Assembly (NCBI RefSeq): GCF_001816165.1
Contig: NZ_MDZC01000101.1
Location: forward strand, 1-64,000
DNA: 64,000 nt
Source of the DNA: Hymenobacter glacialis
GTDB lineage: Bacteria; Bacteroidota; Bacteroidia; Cytophagales; Hymenobacteraceae
Reading direction: 5' to 3'
The stretch's first letter is position 1, and every line of letters begins with the position of its first letter. Shown here piece by piece: positions 53,769 through 63,157 of the stretch. The notes under the pieces are model-generated. The model saw only the letters and a program-made list of their open reading frames with translations, did not search any database and had not been told where the DNA came from. The position numbers and the translations under genes are program-made.

Positions 53769-53824
53769 CAGCCAGCGGGGCTCGCGCACAGGTTTTACGG
53801 CCTGCGTGCGAGCCCCGTTGGCTG
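53769..53824. repeat. Long hairpin after the carboxypeptidase-regulatory gene
   Basis: CAGCCAGCGGGGCTCGC pairs with GCGAGCCCCGTTGGCTG with one mismatch, and an inner GCACAGG/CCTGCGT extends it. No T run follows, so it may be a mRNA 3' end or a repeat rather than a classical terminator. Confidence 0.7.
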
Positions 53825-53881
53825 ACTACCGGATGGCTTTGATGCCTCTTAATCGCCAGTCAATAGGTTCATTTGCGGGCT

Positions 53882-53986
53882 ATGTTCCGAACCGGCTACC
53901 GCAGGTTCGAAAAAATGGGTGAATTTTTACCCGTGAATTACCTGCCGCCGCCTCCGGTGCCCGGCCCCACCCCATCCCACCCATGA
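53882..53986 (+). pseudogene. Remnant of a paralogous gene 3' end
   Basis: An open stretch after a TAG at 53864 encodes [20 protein letters not shown] and ends at TGA 53984-53986. The upstream gene ends FERIGEFLPVDYVLPAASAK. Ten or more aligned residues are identical and the DNA is also similar. This looks like the surviving 3' end of a second tandem copy, the rest having been deleted. Its TGA overlaps the scoA ATG (ATGA), so translation of the fragment could still feed scoA. Confidence 0.6.
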
Positions 53987-54681
53987 TAAACAAAACCGTA
54001 TCCAACGTGCAGGAAGCCCTTCAGGGCATGGCCGATGGCATGACTTTGATGCTCGGCGGCTTCGGCCTGTGCGGCATTCCCGAAAACTCGATTCAGGAGC
54101 TGCTTCGCCTGGGCAGCAAAAACCTCACCTGCATCTCGAACAACGCCGGCGTCGATGATTTTGGCATCGGCCTGCTGCTGCAAACCAAGCAGGTGAAGAA
54201 GATGATTTCGAGCTACGTGGGCGAAAACGCCGAGTTTGAGCGCCAGCTGCTGAGTGGCGAGCTGGAAGTGGAGCTGATTCCGCAGGGCACGCTGGCGGAG
54301 CGCTGCCGGGCAGGGGGCGCGGGCATTCCGGCCTTCTTCACCCCCGCCGGCTACGGCACCGAAGTGGGCGAAGGCAAGGAAAGCCGCGAGTTCAACGGCA
54401 AAATGTACTTGCTCGAAACCGGCCTCGTAGCCGATTTTGCTTTCGTGAAAGCCTGGAAAGGCGACACCGCCGGCAACTTGATTTACAAGGGCACGGCGCG
54501 CAACTTCAACCCTATGATGGCCACGGCCGGCAAAATCACAGTGGCCGAAGTGGAAGAGCTGGTGCCAGCCGGCGAGCTCGACCCCAACGAAATCCACACG
54601 CCGGGCATCTTCGTGCAGCGCATCTACCAGGGCCAGCACTACGAGAAGCGCATCGAGCAGCGCACCGTGCGGCAAGGGTAA
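53983..54681 (+). CDS. scoA: 3-oxoacid CoA-transferase subunit A
   Basis: A 232-residue alpha subunit of succinyl-CoA:3-ketoacid (acetoacetate) CoA transferase. [20 protein letters not shown] is the characteristic CoA-transferase I signature, and the central [20 protein letters not shown] and [20 protein letters not shown] are typical of the SCOT alpha subunit. It moves CoA between succinate and acetoacetate for ketone-body or amino-acid breakdown. Subunit B is normally the next gene but here lies 2.7 kb away, after two unrelated genes and a palindrome. Confidence 0.94.
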   Translation: MINKTVSNVQEALQGMADGMTLMLGGFGLCGIPENSIQELLRLGSKNLTCISNNAGVDDFGIGLLLQTKQVKKMISSYVGENAEFERQLLSGELEVELIPQGTLAERCRAGGAGIPAFFTPAGYGTEVGEGKESREFNGKMYLLETGLVADFAFVKAWKGDTAGNLIYKGTARNFNPMMATAGKITVAEVEELVPAGELDPNEIHTPGIFVQRIYQGQHYEKRIEQRTVRQG

Positions 54682-54906
54682 AGCAGCTTGCCGCATAAGA
54701 CCTTCATAGTAAGCTATTAAAGCAACAGGTGGCAACAAAGCACGTTTTATAGCATTCCGTCTATGCTGTTCTCGTAGCTTAACGAAATTTGTTGGGAATT
54801 TGGACGAGCTTTGCCAAAGCTGCAGGCGCTCAAACTCCTACCCAACTTTGGGAAGCAGTCCTTGCCGTTCACGCTTGCATTTGGCACTCACCTTTTCTTC
54901 GCCGTC

Positions 54907-55662
54907 ATGAATAAAAGACTATCTACCAATTCGTTATCCATTACCATCGGCGCCGTTTTACTGTGCAGCTCCTGCTCAAAGAAAGCACAGGACGCGCCCG
55001 CTCCCACCGTCGAAACACCGGTTGGGCCATCCATCACCGGCCTTGTTCAGCCAGCTGATGCTTTGATGAGCGTTTCACTAACTGATGACAAGAGCCATCA
55101 GGATATTGCCAGTGCTACGCTCGACAGCAAAGGAGCTTATAGCTTCAATACCGTACCAGCCGGTACATATAGTTTGTACTATGTTCAAAAGCGAGGATAT
55201 GTGCGGCCACGGCAGCAGAGCGTGACCGTGACAGCTGGCAAAACTACCGTAGTTCCTACCGTTACAGCAGTACGGTCCACGGCTTCGTTCACCGCCAACG
55301 GCATTGCGTTTAGCCCCACGCTAGTGGACCTCATGATTGGCCCTGACAAATTCTCCATTGTTCTAACGGATGAAACCACTTATGGCCTTTCACTAACCAT
55401 GCCTTACAGCGTGAGAGTAGGTACTTATCCGTTAAATACCGCATCAACCTATGCTGTTTTTAATGAACTGGGCTTAGGCGCTTTCGATTCCCGCCTTACC
55501 CCATCCACTGCTCCAGCGGGTGGCACGCTTACCATTACCGCGGTAGAGAATACGGCGCCCTTCCCAAGCTCTGTTTCCGGCACGTTCAGCTTTACTGGCA
55601 CAAACGCAACTTCTGGGGCGCAAAAAATCATCAGTGGCACCTTCGCAAATGCGTACTTTTAG
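54907..55662 (+). CDS. Lipoprotein with carboxypeptidase-regulatory-like domain
   Basis: A 251-residue protein starting at ATG 54907. The signal ends in a lipobox (AVLLCSSC), so it should be a lipoprotein. Residues of about 45-115 (SITGLVQPADALMSVSLTDD, then TVPAGTYSLYYV) are a small beta-sandwich of the carboxypeptidase-regulatory type. The C-terminal half (SFTANGIAFSPTLVDLMIGP onward) resembles DUF6252-like beta-barrel domains of Bacteroidota lipoproteins, a weak assignment. It is AT-richer than neighbours and separates the two CoA-transferase genes, so it may be a later arrival. Confidence 0.72.
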   Translation: MNKRLSTNSLSITIGAVLLCSSCSKKAQDAPAPTVETPVGPSITGLVQPADALMSVSLTDDKSHQDIASATLDSKGAYSFNTVPAGTYSLYYVQKRGYVRPRQQSVTVTAGKTTVVPTVTAVRSTASFTANGIAFSPTLVDLMIGPDKFSIVLTDETTYGLSLTMPYSVRVGTYPLNTASTYAVFNELGLGAFDSRLTPSTAPAGGTLTITAVENTAPFPSSVSGTFSFTGTNATSGAQKIISGTFANAYF

Positions 55663-55808
55663 CAGGCTAGTCTCCGCAGGTCGCCTGGCCCGCACGAGGA
55701 GGGTAGCAGGAGCCTGGCCCACGCTTTACCTGCGGTAGAAGCCCTTTTTACTTGAGCCGCCATTCTGAACAGCTTCAATTGAAAAGGCTGCGCTTCTAAA
55801 ACCCAGCG

Positions 55809-57215
55809 ATGAAAAAAACGTCTCCCGCGCTTCTGCTGCTGCTGCTGCTAAGCGGCTACAGCGCGGCAGCCCAGGTGGCGGCCCCGTCCCGGCGGGTGCC
55901 CGCCGCCCGAGCCGCCGCGCCCACCAAGGCCCCGGCTGCCGCTCCCGCCACCGTAGACCCAGTCAGCGCCCAGCGCATTGATGAGTTGCTGACCCGGTAC
56001 ACGGCCGATGTGGGCGCACGCGGCGCATACGGCCCATTGTCGAAGCCGACAGCCGCTGGCTCAATCCGGCGCTACGACAAGCACGTGCCCGGCGCTATTG
56101 CACTGGTGCTGCGCGATGGCAAGGTGGTGTACCGCAAATCCTTCGGCGTTGATGACATGTTTGCCCAAACGCCGCTCCGCACCGATGCCATTTTTCGCAT
56201 TGCCTCCCAGACCAAGGCCATCACCAGCATTGGGCTGATGCTGCTTTACGACGAGGGCAAATTCCAGCTCGATGAACCGATTTCAAAGTATTTGCCGGCC
56301 TTTAGCAACCCCAAAGTGCTGGCTACTTTCAACGAAAAAGACTCAACTTACACCACGGTGCCGGCCAGGGGGGAAGTCACTATCCGGCAGCTATTCACCC
56401 ACACCTCGGGCATCAGCTACCCGGTGATTGGCAGCAAGGAGGCGCGGGCCATTTATGCCAAAGCGGGCATTCCGAGCGGCATTGGCACGCCCGCGGGCTC
56501 GCTGGCAAAGTCCATGGACGCGCTGGGGGCGCTGCCGCTCATGCACCAGCCGGGCGAGCGGTTCAGCTACGGGCTGAGCGTGGACGTGCTGGGCCGGCTG
56601 ATTGAGGTGCTCTCGGGCCAGCCGCTGGACCAGTACCTGCGCACCCGCCTGTTTGCGCCGCTGGGCATGGAAGACACCTGGTTTTACCTGCCCGCCGACA
56701 AGCATGCGCGGCTGGCAGAGCTCTGGACCGAGGACGCCAATAAGCAAACGGTGCCCATGGCGCCCCAGGGCCGCATGTTTCCGAACTACCCCAAGGCGTT
56801 GGGCGGCACCTACTTTTCGGGCGGCGCGGGCCTGTCGTCCACCATCGACGACTACGCCCACTTCCTGCAAATGCTGCTCGACAATGGCCGCTACAACGGC
56901 CGCCAGCTGCTGAAACCCGCCACTGTGGCCCTGATAACGCAAAACCAGATGGGTGAGGTGAGCCAGGGCGGCAACAAGTTCGGCCTGGGCTTCAGCATCG
57001 TAAGCGCCCAAAACGCGACCCGGCAGCCCACCGGCCCCTCCGAAGGCTCCTATGAATGGGGCGGCATTTTCGGCACCACGTACTGGGTAGACCCCAAAAC
57101 CAAGTTAGTGGCGTTGATTTACACCCAGAAATACCCCAACAGCACGAGCAGTGACCTGGCCAGCAAATTCAAAACGGCCGTTTACCAGACGTTTGTATCA
57201 GAACGGAACAAATAG
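55809..57215 (+). CDS. Serine hydrolase, class C beta-lactamase family, exported
   Basis: A 468-residue protein with a signal peptide (MKKTSPALLLLLLLSGYSAA) and an Ala/Pro-rich linker. The beta-lactamase/D-peptidase domain has the SxxK nucleophile Ser133-Lys136 in RIASQTKAITS, a Tyr-x-x motif in RFSYGLSVDVLG, and a third-motif equivalent in EWGGIFGTTYW. The motifs match the EstB/LpqH-like esterase subgroup better than true beta-lactamases, so ester or D-amino-acid peptide hydrolysis is more likely than antibiotic resistance. It lies between the two CoA-transferase genes. Confidence 0.9.
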   Translation: MKKTSPALLLLLLLSGYSAAAQVAAPSRRVPAARAAAPTKAPAAAPATVDPVSAQRIDELLTRYTADVGARGAYGPLSKPTAAGSIRRYDKHVPGAIALVLRDGKVVYRKSFGVDDMFAQTPLRTDAIFRIASQTKAITSIGLMLLYDEGKFQLDEPISKYLPAFSNPKVLATFNEKDSTYTTVPARGEVTIRQLFTHTSGISYPVIGSKEARAIYAKAGIPSGIGTPAGSLAKSMDALGALPLMHQPGERFSYGLSVDVLGRLIEVLSGQPLDQYLRTRLFAPLGMEDTWFYLPADKHARLAELWTEDANKQTVPMAPQGRMFPNYPKALGGTYFSGGAGLSSTIDDYAHFLQMLLDNGRYNGRQLLKPATVALITQNQMGEVSQGGNKFGLGFSIVSAQNATRQPTGPSEGSYEWGGIFGTTYWVDPKTKLVALIYTQKYPNSTSSDLASKFKTAVYQTFVSERNK

Positions 57216-57233
57216 CCTGCTCTTCCATATGCC

Positions 57234-57341
57234 GTCATGCTGAGCGGAGCCGAAGCATCTCGCTTGCAATCACTAATCAATTTTATTCTCTCGATTGATT
57301 TACTATTGCACGCGAGATGCTTCGGTTCCGCTCAGCATGAC
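57234..57341. repeat. Palindromic element, family 1, copy C
   Basis: Arms 57234-57280 and 57295-57341 are inverted copies starting GTCATGCTGAGCG and continuing to GAAGCATCTCG; the inner TTGCAAT/ATTGCA and TAATCAA/TTGATTTA also pair. It ends 37 bases before the scoB start codon. Confidence 0.88.
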
Positions 57342-57378
57342 TTTCCTGTATTTTTTAAATTAATCGAAAAATCAAATC

Positions 57379-58038
57379 ATGCTCGACAAACACGGCATCG
57401 CCAAACGCATAGCCCAGGAAGTAAAAGATGGTTCCTACGTCAACCTCGGCATCGGCATTCCCACGCTGGTGGCCAACTACATCCCGGCCGGCATCAACGT
57501 GGAGCTGCAGTCCGAGAACGGCCTGCTGGGCATGGGCCCCTTCCCCACCGAAGACCAGGTAGACCCCGACCTCATCAACGCCGGCAAACAAACCGTGACC
57601 ACGCTGCCCGGCTCCAGCCTCTTCAGCTCCGCCGATTCGTTTGGCATGATACGCGGCGAACACGTGGACCTGACCATCCTCGGGGCCATGGAAGTATCGG
57701 AGCGCGGCGACATTGCCAACTGGAAAATTCCTGGCAAGATGGTGAAGGGCATGGGCGGCGCCATGGACCTGGTGGCCTCCGCCAAGAACATCATCGTGGC
57801 CATGCAGCACGTGGCCAAGGATGGCAGCAGCAAGCTCCTCTCCGACTGCACCCTGCCCATCACGGGCCTGCGCTGCGTAAAGAAAATAGTGACCGAGCTG
57901 GCCGTGCTCGACGTGACGCCCGATGGCTTTGTGCTGCTGGAGCGGGCCCCCGGCGTAACGGTGGAGCAGATAGTAGCCGCCACGGCCGGCAAGCTGGTAG
58001 TTCCCGAAGGCGAAGTGCCCGAAATGCAGGGCGTGTAG
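57379..58038 (+). CDS. scoB: 3-oxoacid CoA-transferase subunit B
   Basis: A 219-residue beta subunit that carries the catalytic Glu46 in [16 protein letters not shown], which forms the enzyme-CoA thioester. Other motifs are [26 protein letters not shown]-type [20 protein letters not shown], and [19 protein letters not shown]. It must pair with subunit A (53983-54681). A family-1 palindrome lies directly upstream, so the gene needs its own promoter or read-through from the serine hydrolase gene. Confidence 0.95.
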   Translation: MLDKHGIAKRIAQEVKDGSYVNLGIGIPTLVANYIPAGINVELQSENGLLGMGPFPTEDQVDPDLINAGKQTVTTLPGSSLFSSADSFGMIRGEHVDLTILGAMEVSERGDIANWKIPGKMVKGMGGAMDLVASAKNIIVAMQHVAKDGSSKLLSDCTLPITGLRCVKKIVTELAVLDVTPDGFVLLERAPGVTVEQIVAATAGKLVVPEGEVPEMQGV

Positions 58039-58108
58039 CCGCGGCCGCGGGCAGTAGCTAAGGCACGGCGCTTTCTTTAATCCCCCTCTCTTTTAACCGT
58101 TTTGCCTT

Positions 58109-59227
58109 ATGTTGCGCCACTCGCTACCGCTACTGTGTCTGCTTGCCCTGTTTGGCACGGCCCGGGCCCAGACGGCGCCGGTCATCACGGCCGCCGATAT
58201 GCCGGTGCCCGGCGACACCCTGCGACTAAGCCTGGCCAGCCCGGTGCTGCCCGCCACCGCGCCGCCCCTCAGCCGCAACGGCGCCAACCAGACGTGGAAC
58301 TACGCGGCCCTGCAGCCCCTCACGCAGCGCGTGGAAGCTTACAGCTCGGTAGCGGCCGCCGCTTCGGGGTTGCAGCTGCTGGCGTTCGGTCCATTTGGCG
58401 GGGCCAACCGGGCCACGGTGGCGACGCCGCGCACCTTTGATTTTAACGGGGCCACGCTGCCGGTTTCCGATGTCAAGGAGTTTTTCAACCTCTCGGCCAG
58501 CGACTTCCGGTCCGTGGGCTTCGGCGTCACGTTCAACGGCGTGGCCCTGCCGGTACTTTACACGGCTGGGCCGGATGTGGTGTACAGCCTGCCCCTGGTC
58601 TTCGGCGCCAGCCACACCAGCAATTCTGTGCTGGTGGCGTCGTTGCCGGGCGCCGGCTACCTGAGCCAGCAGCGCCAGCGCCGCAACGCGAACGATGCCT
58701 GGGGCACGCTCACCACTCCTTTTGGCACGTTCCAAACGCTGCGGGTGGTCACCACCATCATCGACCACGACAGCGTGGCCGTGGGCACCGGTCCCGGGCA
58801 GGGCGCTACCCTGCCCACCCGCCGCGAGTACAAGTGGCTGGCCACTGGCATACACGTGCCAGTACTGAGCATTACCACCATTGAAGTAAATGGCGCGCAG
58901 CAAGTGAGCGCCGTGGAATACCGCGACGTGTACCGCCGCCCCACGGCCTTGGCCACGCGCAACCGGGCGCTGGACGCGGGGCTGCGGGTGTATCCCAATC
59001 CCTCGGGCGTGGGCACGGCCCTGCAGTTGGCCGTACCAGCCGGCAGCGGTCCGCTCACGGTGGTGGCCACCGACGTAGTGGGCCGGCAGCTACTCCAGCG
59101 CCGGTTTTTGGGCAACGAGGGCGTGATGAGCATCAGCGGCGGCGCTTTGGGGGAATTCCGCGGGGTGCTGCTGCTGACGGTGACCACTGCGCAAGGTACC
59201 GTCACGCGCCGGGTGGTGCGGGAGTAA
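58109..59227 (+). CDS. Secreted protein with T9SS type A sorting domain
   Basis: A 372-residue protein with a signal peptide (MLRHSLPLLCLLALFGTARA). The middle is a beta-rich domain without close recognisable homology. The C-terminal 85 residues (GLRVYPNPSGVGTALQLAVP, then ATDVVGRQLLQRRF, to RRVVRE) are a type IX secretion C-terminal domain, with the usual YPNP motif and final beta strands. It should cross the outer membrane by the T9SS and be released or attached to the surface. The gene is single, and the cargo's function is unknown. Confidence 0.85.
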   Translation: MLRHSLPLLCLLALFGTARAQTAPVITAADMPVPGDTLRLSLASPVLPATAPPLSRNGANQTWNYAALQPLTQRVEAYSSVAAAASGLQLLAFGPFGGANRATVATPRTFDFNGATLPVSDVKEFFNLSASDFRSVGFGVTFNGVALPVLYTAGPDVVYSLPLVFGASHTSNSVLVASLPGAGYLSQQRQRRNANDAWGTLTTPFGTFQTLRVVTTIIDHDSVAVGTGPGQGATLPTRREYKWLATGIHVPVLSITTIEVNGAQQVSAVEYRDVYRRPTALATRNRALDAGLRVYPNPSGVGTALQLAVPAGSGPLTVVATDVVGRQLLQRRFLGNEGVMSISGGALGEFRGVLLLTVTTAQGTVTRRVVRE

Positions 59228-59347
59228 TTCCGGTATCGGAACAAGGCTTAAATAGCGCCTAGGGCCCGGTGTGCAATTCATTCTCTGATGGCATCAGGTG
59301 AGTGGCTGTAGCTTTTGCAGCTTACCATTAGCGGTATACCCAACTTT

Positions 59348-60196
59348 ATGAAAACCATTTTCCTACTCCTGTTTCTCGTTCTGCACTTGCCTGCCTGGAG
59401 CAGTCAGATTGTAGTAGGCCTGCGCTCCGAGCAACTGGTGAGCTGGAGCGTGTGGGAAAAGCAAGGCAGCACGCTGAAGCACTACTTATTGCTGTACAAT
59501 AAGGGGTTGCAGGAAATGGATGTAAAAATCAAGCTACGGCGCTTCTCCTCCCACGGCACCGGGTTTAATGATGTGGCGACGAATAAGACGTTTTTCCACC
59601 TCAAGCTGGCGGCCCAACAGCTGGTTCGGCTCGAATACCCGAAAAAATTGCTGGAGTCGGATTTCACGGAGTACTTCGAGAACGGCCAAAGCATTGGACT
59701 GCTGCCAGCCAGCACAAACAAGCCGGGCAAAACGGTGCTGAGCGACCAGTACCGCTTTTACACAAGCGAAGGCATGAATGCGATGCCAATGGACTACTGG
59801 ATGGCCTTTGAATCCATTTGCGCCCGGCCAACGAGCGTGGCCCTCACGGCGGCTCATACATTCTACCCACCCAGCGAAACCCTTAAAGAAGCGTATCACC
59901 TGGCAAAAATTTACCCCGTCTGGGCAGACCAGCACCCCCAGGCGGGCAGGCTGGATTCGCTGGTCACGGCGGGTGCCGATGCGTCTATTGTGCGGCTGGA
60001 TGCGGCTCATTCCCACGCCGTGCTGCCCGTGAGCGCCGAGCCGGCGCCTCCGGGTTTCTCGGTGCTGGCCATCTACATTGAGCGCGTTGAGGACGGCTAT
60101 TACTACAACGAGGCCCGGCAGCGGGTACCGCACAAAACGGTTGGCGGCAGCCTGGCGCTTATCCCCAGCTTTCCTTCGGGCCCGAGCCGTAAATGA
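59348..60196 (+). CDS. Exported protein of unknown function
   Basis: A 282-residue protein with a signal peptide (MKTIFLLLFLVLHLPAWSSQ). I do not recognise a domain. The first half is beta-rich (LVSWSVWEKQGSTLKHYLLL) and the middle has an aromatic stretch (MPMDYWMAFESICARPTSVA). The ATG at 59348 was chosen for the signal peptide. It ends 14 bases before the convergent barrel-like gene's stop. The two may or may not be related in function. Confidence 0.65.
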   Translation: MKTIFLLLFLVLHLPAWSSQIVVGLRSEQLVSWSVWEKQGSTLKHYLLLYNKGLQEMDVKIKLRRFSSHGTGFNDVATNKTFFHLKLAAQQLVRLEYPKKLLESDFTEYFENGQSIGLLPASTNKPGKTVLSDQYRFYTSEGMNAMPMDYWMAFESICARPTSVALTAAHTFYPPSETLKEAYHLAKIYPVWADQHPQAGRLDSLVTAGADASIVRLDAAHSHAVLPVSAEPAPPGFSVLAIYIERVEDGYYYNEARQRVPHKTVGGSLALIPSFPSGPSRK

Positions 60197-60210
60197 GCCT
60201 CGTTAGCGGC

Positions 60211-61041
60211 CTAATATTTGGGCTGATAGGTGAGCCATAGGCCCACGCCGTGGGTTTCCAGTGCGGCCAGTTCCTTGCTCCTAAACTGGTTGCCTCGGAT
60301 GCCGAAATCAGCTTCCAGCCGCACAAACACCTCCTGTTTATAGACCGCAACTTCCAACCCTATGGGGATGAAGAGCTGCCATTGGAAATAATTTTTGCCC
60401 TTTAAGTAAGGCAGTTGGGTTGTTTTACGCTCCCGCCGCAGCACCTGTCCATTTTGAACAACGAGCGTGGTGCTGTCCCACTGCGGCGTGTAGCCATGCA
60501 CCACGGCCACGCTCCCCTGCCCGTGCAGGCCGGTGAGAAAGTGCAGCCGGTTGACCAGGCGGAAGCGGCGGTTAAGGCCCAGCGTGGCGCCCACGAACTG
60601 CTGCTGCTGCACCAGGGAATACACGTTGGTTTTGTAGGTGAAATCCGTCTGACTGCCGGGCGAGAGCAGGAATTCATCGTTGCCGATTGACAGGCCCGAA
60701 AGCTCGATTCTGTTGCTGAGCACCAGCCCCGCTTGCACGGTGTGGTTGCGCCAGAAGCGCGAGGCCGCCGCTGGCCTGTGAAATTCGGCCGTGAGGTAGA
60801 GCATGGGCACCCATTGATAGGCTCCTCCCCCACCACTGAGCCGGGTGTAGTCGATGCCGTCCAGAAATTGCTGGTAGGTGTACGGGTCCTGTAAAAACCG
60901 CCCCAAGCTGAGGGGAGTACCCAAGGCGGACTCCATTTCAAATAGCCGGTAGCCAATGTTGTAGTTTTTCAGCTTCAGCCCTTGGGCGTTTGCAGGCAGT
61001 GCCAGCACCGAGCAGGCGAAAAGAGCGAGTAGAAAGCGCAT
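60211..61041 (-). CDS. Predicted outer-membrane beta-barrel-like protein
   Basis: A 276-residue protein. The signal peptide MRFLLALFACSVLALPANAQ supports the ATG at 61039-61041 over an earlier in-frame start 41 codons upstream. The rest is a series of amphipathic strands with alternating aromatic residues (WVPMLYLTAEFHRP, HTVQAGLVLSNRIELSG, FQWQLFIPIGLEVAVY), ending in GVGLWLTYQPKY, a pattern common in small Bacteroidota outer-membrane proteins. No specific family could be named. Confidence 0.68.
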   Translation of the reverse strand: MRFLLALFACSVLALPANAQGLKLKNYNIGYRLFEMESALGTPLSLGRFLQDPYTYQQFLDGIDYTRLSGGGGAYQWVPMLYLTAEFHRPAAASRFWRNHTVQAGLVLSNRIELSGLSIGNDEFLLSPGSQTDFTYKTNVYSLVQQQQFVGATLGLNRRFRLVNRLHFLTGLHGQGSVAVVHGYTPQWDSTTLVVQNGQVLRRERKTTQLPYLKGKNYFQWQLFIPIGLEVAVYKQEVFVRLEADFGIRGNQFRSKELAALETHGVGLWLTYQPKY

Positions 61042-61251
61042 TCCAGTAGAAGAGACGACCAATTTGAAACAGCGCCGTGCGCATCGCTGCGTCCTGCCTC
61101 TGGCCGCACAAGGTAGGACCACCCGTGCCTTTAGTGAAGGTTTACTGAGCCTTTTTGCCTTCAAAACCGTTATGCAGTTTCATTAAGGCCGCTGCTGTTG
61201 CAGACGGCCGCATCTTTGCATTTCTGTTTCGACACCTTTATTACCTGATTT

Positions 61252-62979
61252 ATGGCAACTTCTTCCAACGGCAAATCTGCTGCCCCAACTACTGGCAAAA
61301 CGGCCGCCGGAGGCTCCCACGCCAAAAAAGTGGTCAAGCCCAGCCCGGCGCCGGCAGCCGCTGAGCTCCTTCCCCCTCCCGCCCACCGGCTGGTGCTGCG
61401 CACCCTGCGCCGCTCCGACTTCAAGGAGGTAAAGGAAATAATGGACAAGGTGTACTCCAACATGGAGGGCGCCTGGGCCGCCGATGAGTTTGCGGCCCTG
61501 CTGCGCAAGTTTCCCGAGGGCCAGATTGGCATCGAGGACAACGGCCGGCTGGTAGCCGCCGCGCTGGCCATCATCGTGGACTACGCCAAGTTTGGCGACA
61601 AGCACACGTATGCCAAAATCACCGGCAACGGCAAGTTTGACACCCACAACGACGACGGCGACACGCTCTACGGCGTCGACGTGTTTGTGGACCCCGAGTA
61701 CCGCAGCCTGCGCCTGGGCCGCCGCCTCTACGACGCCCGCAAGGAGTTGTGCCAGAACCTGAACCTGCGCGCCATGGTGGCCGGTGGCCGCATTCCCGGC
61801 TACGCCGCTTATGCCAACGATATGACGCCAGCCAAGTACGTGGAGAAGGTACGCAACAAGGAGCTGCTCGACCCCATCCTCACCTTCCAGCTCAGCAACG
61901 AGTTTTACGTCCGCAAAATCATTCGCGGCTACCTGCCCTACGACTCCGAAAGCAAGGCCTACGCCACGCTGCTGGAGTGGATTAACGTGTACTACGAGGA
62001 GGAGGAAAAGCTCATCGGCAACCAGAAGTCTAATGTGCGCATCGGCATTGTGCAGTGGCAGATGCGGGCTACCACCAGCCTGGAAGACCTGCTGCAGCAG
62101 ATTGAGTTTTTCGTGGACACGGTGAGCGGCTACAAGTCGGACTGCGTGATGTTCCCCGAGTTTTTCAACGCCCCGCTCATGGCACTGACGAATGAGGACT
62201 CGCCGGCCGTGGCCATTCGGGCCATGGCGGCGTTCACGGAGCCCATCAAGGCCAAGATGATGGAGCTGGCCGTGAGCTACAACATCAACATCGTGGCCGG
62301 CTCGATGCCGGTGTACGAGAACGAGAAGCTGCACAACGTGGCCTACCTCTGCCGCCGCGACGGCACCGTGGACGAGCAGTACAAGCTGCACGTGACGCCC
62401 GACGAGGCCAGCTACTGGGGCATGCGCGGCGGCGACAAGCTCAAGAGCTTCGACACCGACTTTGGCCGCATCGGCATTCTGGTGTGCTACGACGTGGAGT
62501 TCCCGGAGCTGGCCCGCATGCTGAGCGACGAGGGCGTGAAAATCCTGTTTGTGCCCTTCTGGACCGACACCAAGAATGCCTACCAGCGCGTGCGCATCTG
62601 CGCCCAGGCCCGCGCCATTGAGAACGAGTGCTACGTGGCCATCACCGGTTCGGTGGGCAACCTGCCGCGCGTGGAGAACATGGACATTCAGTACTCGCAG
62701 AGTGCCGTGTTCAGCCCCTCCGACTTTGCCTTCCCGCACGACGCCATCGTGGCCGAGGCCACGCCCAACACGGAAATGACCCTCATTGCCGACCTTGACC
62801 TGGACCTGCTCAAGGACTTGAACACCAGCGGCGCCGTGCGCAACCTGCGCGACCGCCGGAAGGACTTGTACTCGCTGGGCTGGACCATTAAGAAAACCGA
62901 GCGCGACGACGAGCTGCTGGAGCAGGGCGCCGAACGCCTGCCCCGCAGCAGCCGCCGCAAGGCCATTGCCGCTGGCTAA
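61252..62979 (+). CDS. GNAT acetyltransferase / carbon-nitrogen hydrolase fusion
   Basis: A 575-residue cytosolic protein. After a disordered Ala/Pro/Lys-rich start, residues of about 45-215 form a GNAT domain (DVFVDPEYRSLRLGRRLYDA is the acetyl-CoA loop). Residues 260-530 form a nitrilase-superfamily domain with the Glu303 (FPEFFN), Lys378 (EQYKLHV) and Cys412 (ILVCYDVEFPE) triad. This fusion recurs in Bacteroidota and other groups, and the substrate is not known; amide hydrolysis coupled to acyl transfer is a reasonable guess. A terminator follows. Confidence 0.92.
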   Translation: MATSSNGKSAAPTTGKTAAGGSHAKKVVKPSPAPAAAELLPPPAHRLVLRTLRRSDFKEVKEIMDKVYSNMEGAWAADEFAALLRKFPEGQIGIEDNGRLVAAALAIIVDYAKFGDKHTYAKITGNGKFDTHNDDGDTLYGVDVFVDPEYRSLRLGRRLYDARKELCQNLNLRAMVAGGRIPGYAAYANDMTPAKYVEKVRNKELLDPILTFQLSNEFYVRKIIRGYLPYDSESKAYATLLEWINVYYEEEEKLIGNQKSNVRIGIVQWQMRATTSLEDLLQQIEFFVDTVSGYKSDCVMFPEFFNAPLMALTNEDSPAVAIRAMAAFTEPIKAKMMELAVSYNINIVAGSMPVYENEKLHNVAYLCRRDGTVDEQYKLHVTPDEASYWGMRGGDKLKSFDTDFGRIGILVCYDVEFPELARMLSDEGVKILFVPFWTDTKNAYQRVRICAQARAIENECYVAITGSVGNLPRVENMDIQYSQSAVFSPSDFAFPHDAIVAEATPNTEMTLIADLDLDLLKDLNTSGAVRNLRDRRKDLYSLGWTIKKTERDDELLEQGAERLPRSSRRKAIAAG

Positions 62980-63011
62980 GGCTCACAACCTGCCAGCCTT
63001 TGCCTGTGCCG

Positions 63012-63058
63012 GCAAAAAAGAACGCCCCGGAGCTGTGCTGCGGGTCGTTCTTTTTTGC
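63012..63058 (+). terminator. Terminator after GNAT/hydrolase fusion gene
   Basis: GCAAAAAAGAACG pairs with CGTTCTTTTTTGC, with inner CCC/GGG pairing and a six-T run. It works on either strand. Confidence 0.85.
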
Positions 63059-63157
63059 ATAAACCAACTTCGATAGAAACCCTGATTGAGCGGCTATATT
63101 AGCGGCTTGCACTTCTACCCCAACCGGCCGGCTGGCTGCGTTGCCTACCGTTTTTCC

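Noticed and set aside
55809..57215. Possible beta-lactamase resistance gene
   Set aside because: The SxxK motif is present, but the second and third motifs fit EstB-like esterases and D-peptidases rather than class C beta-lactamases.
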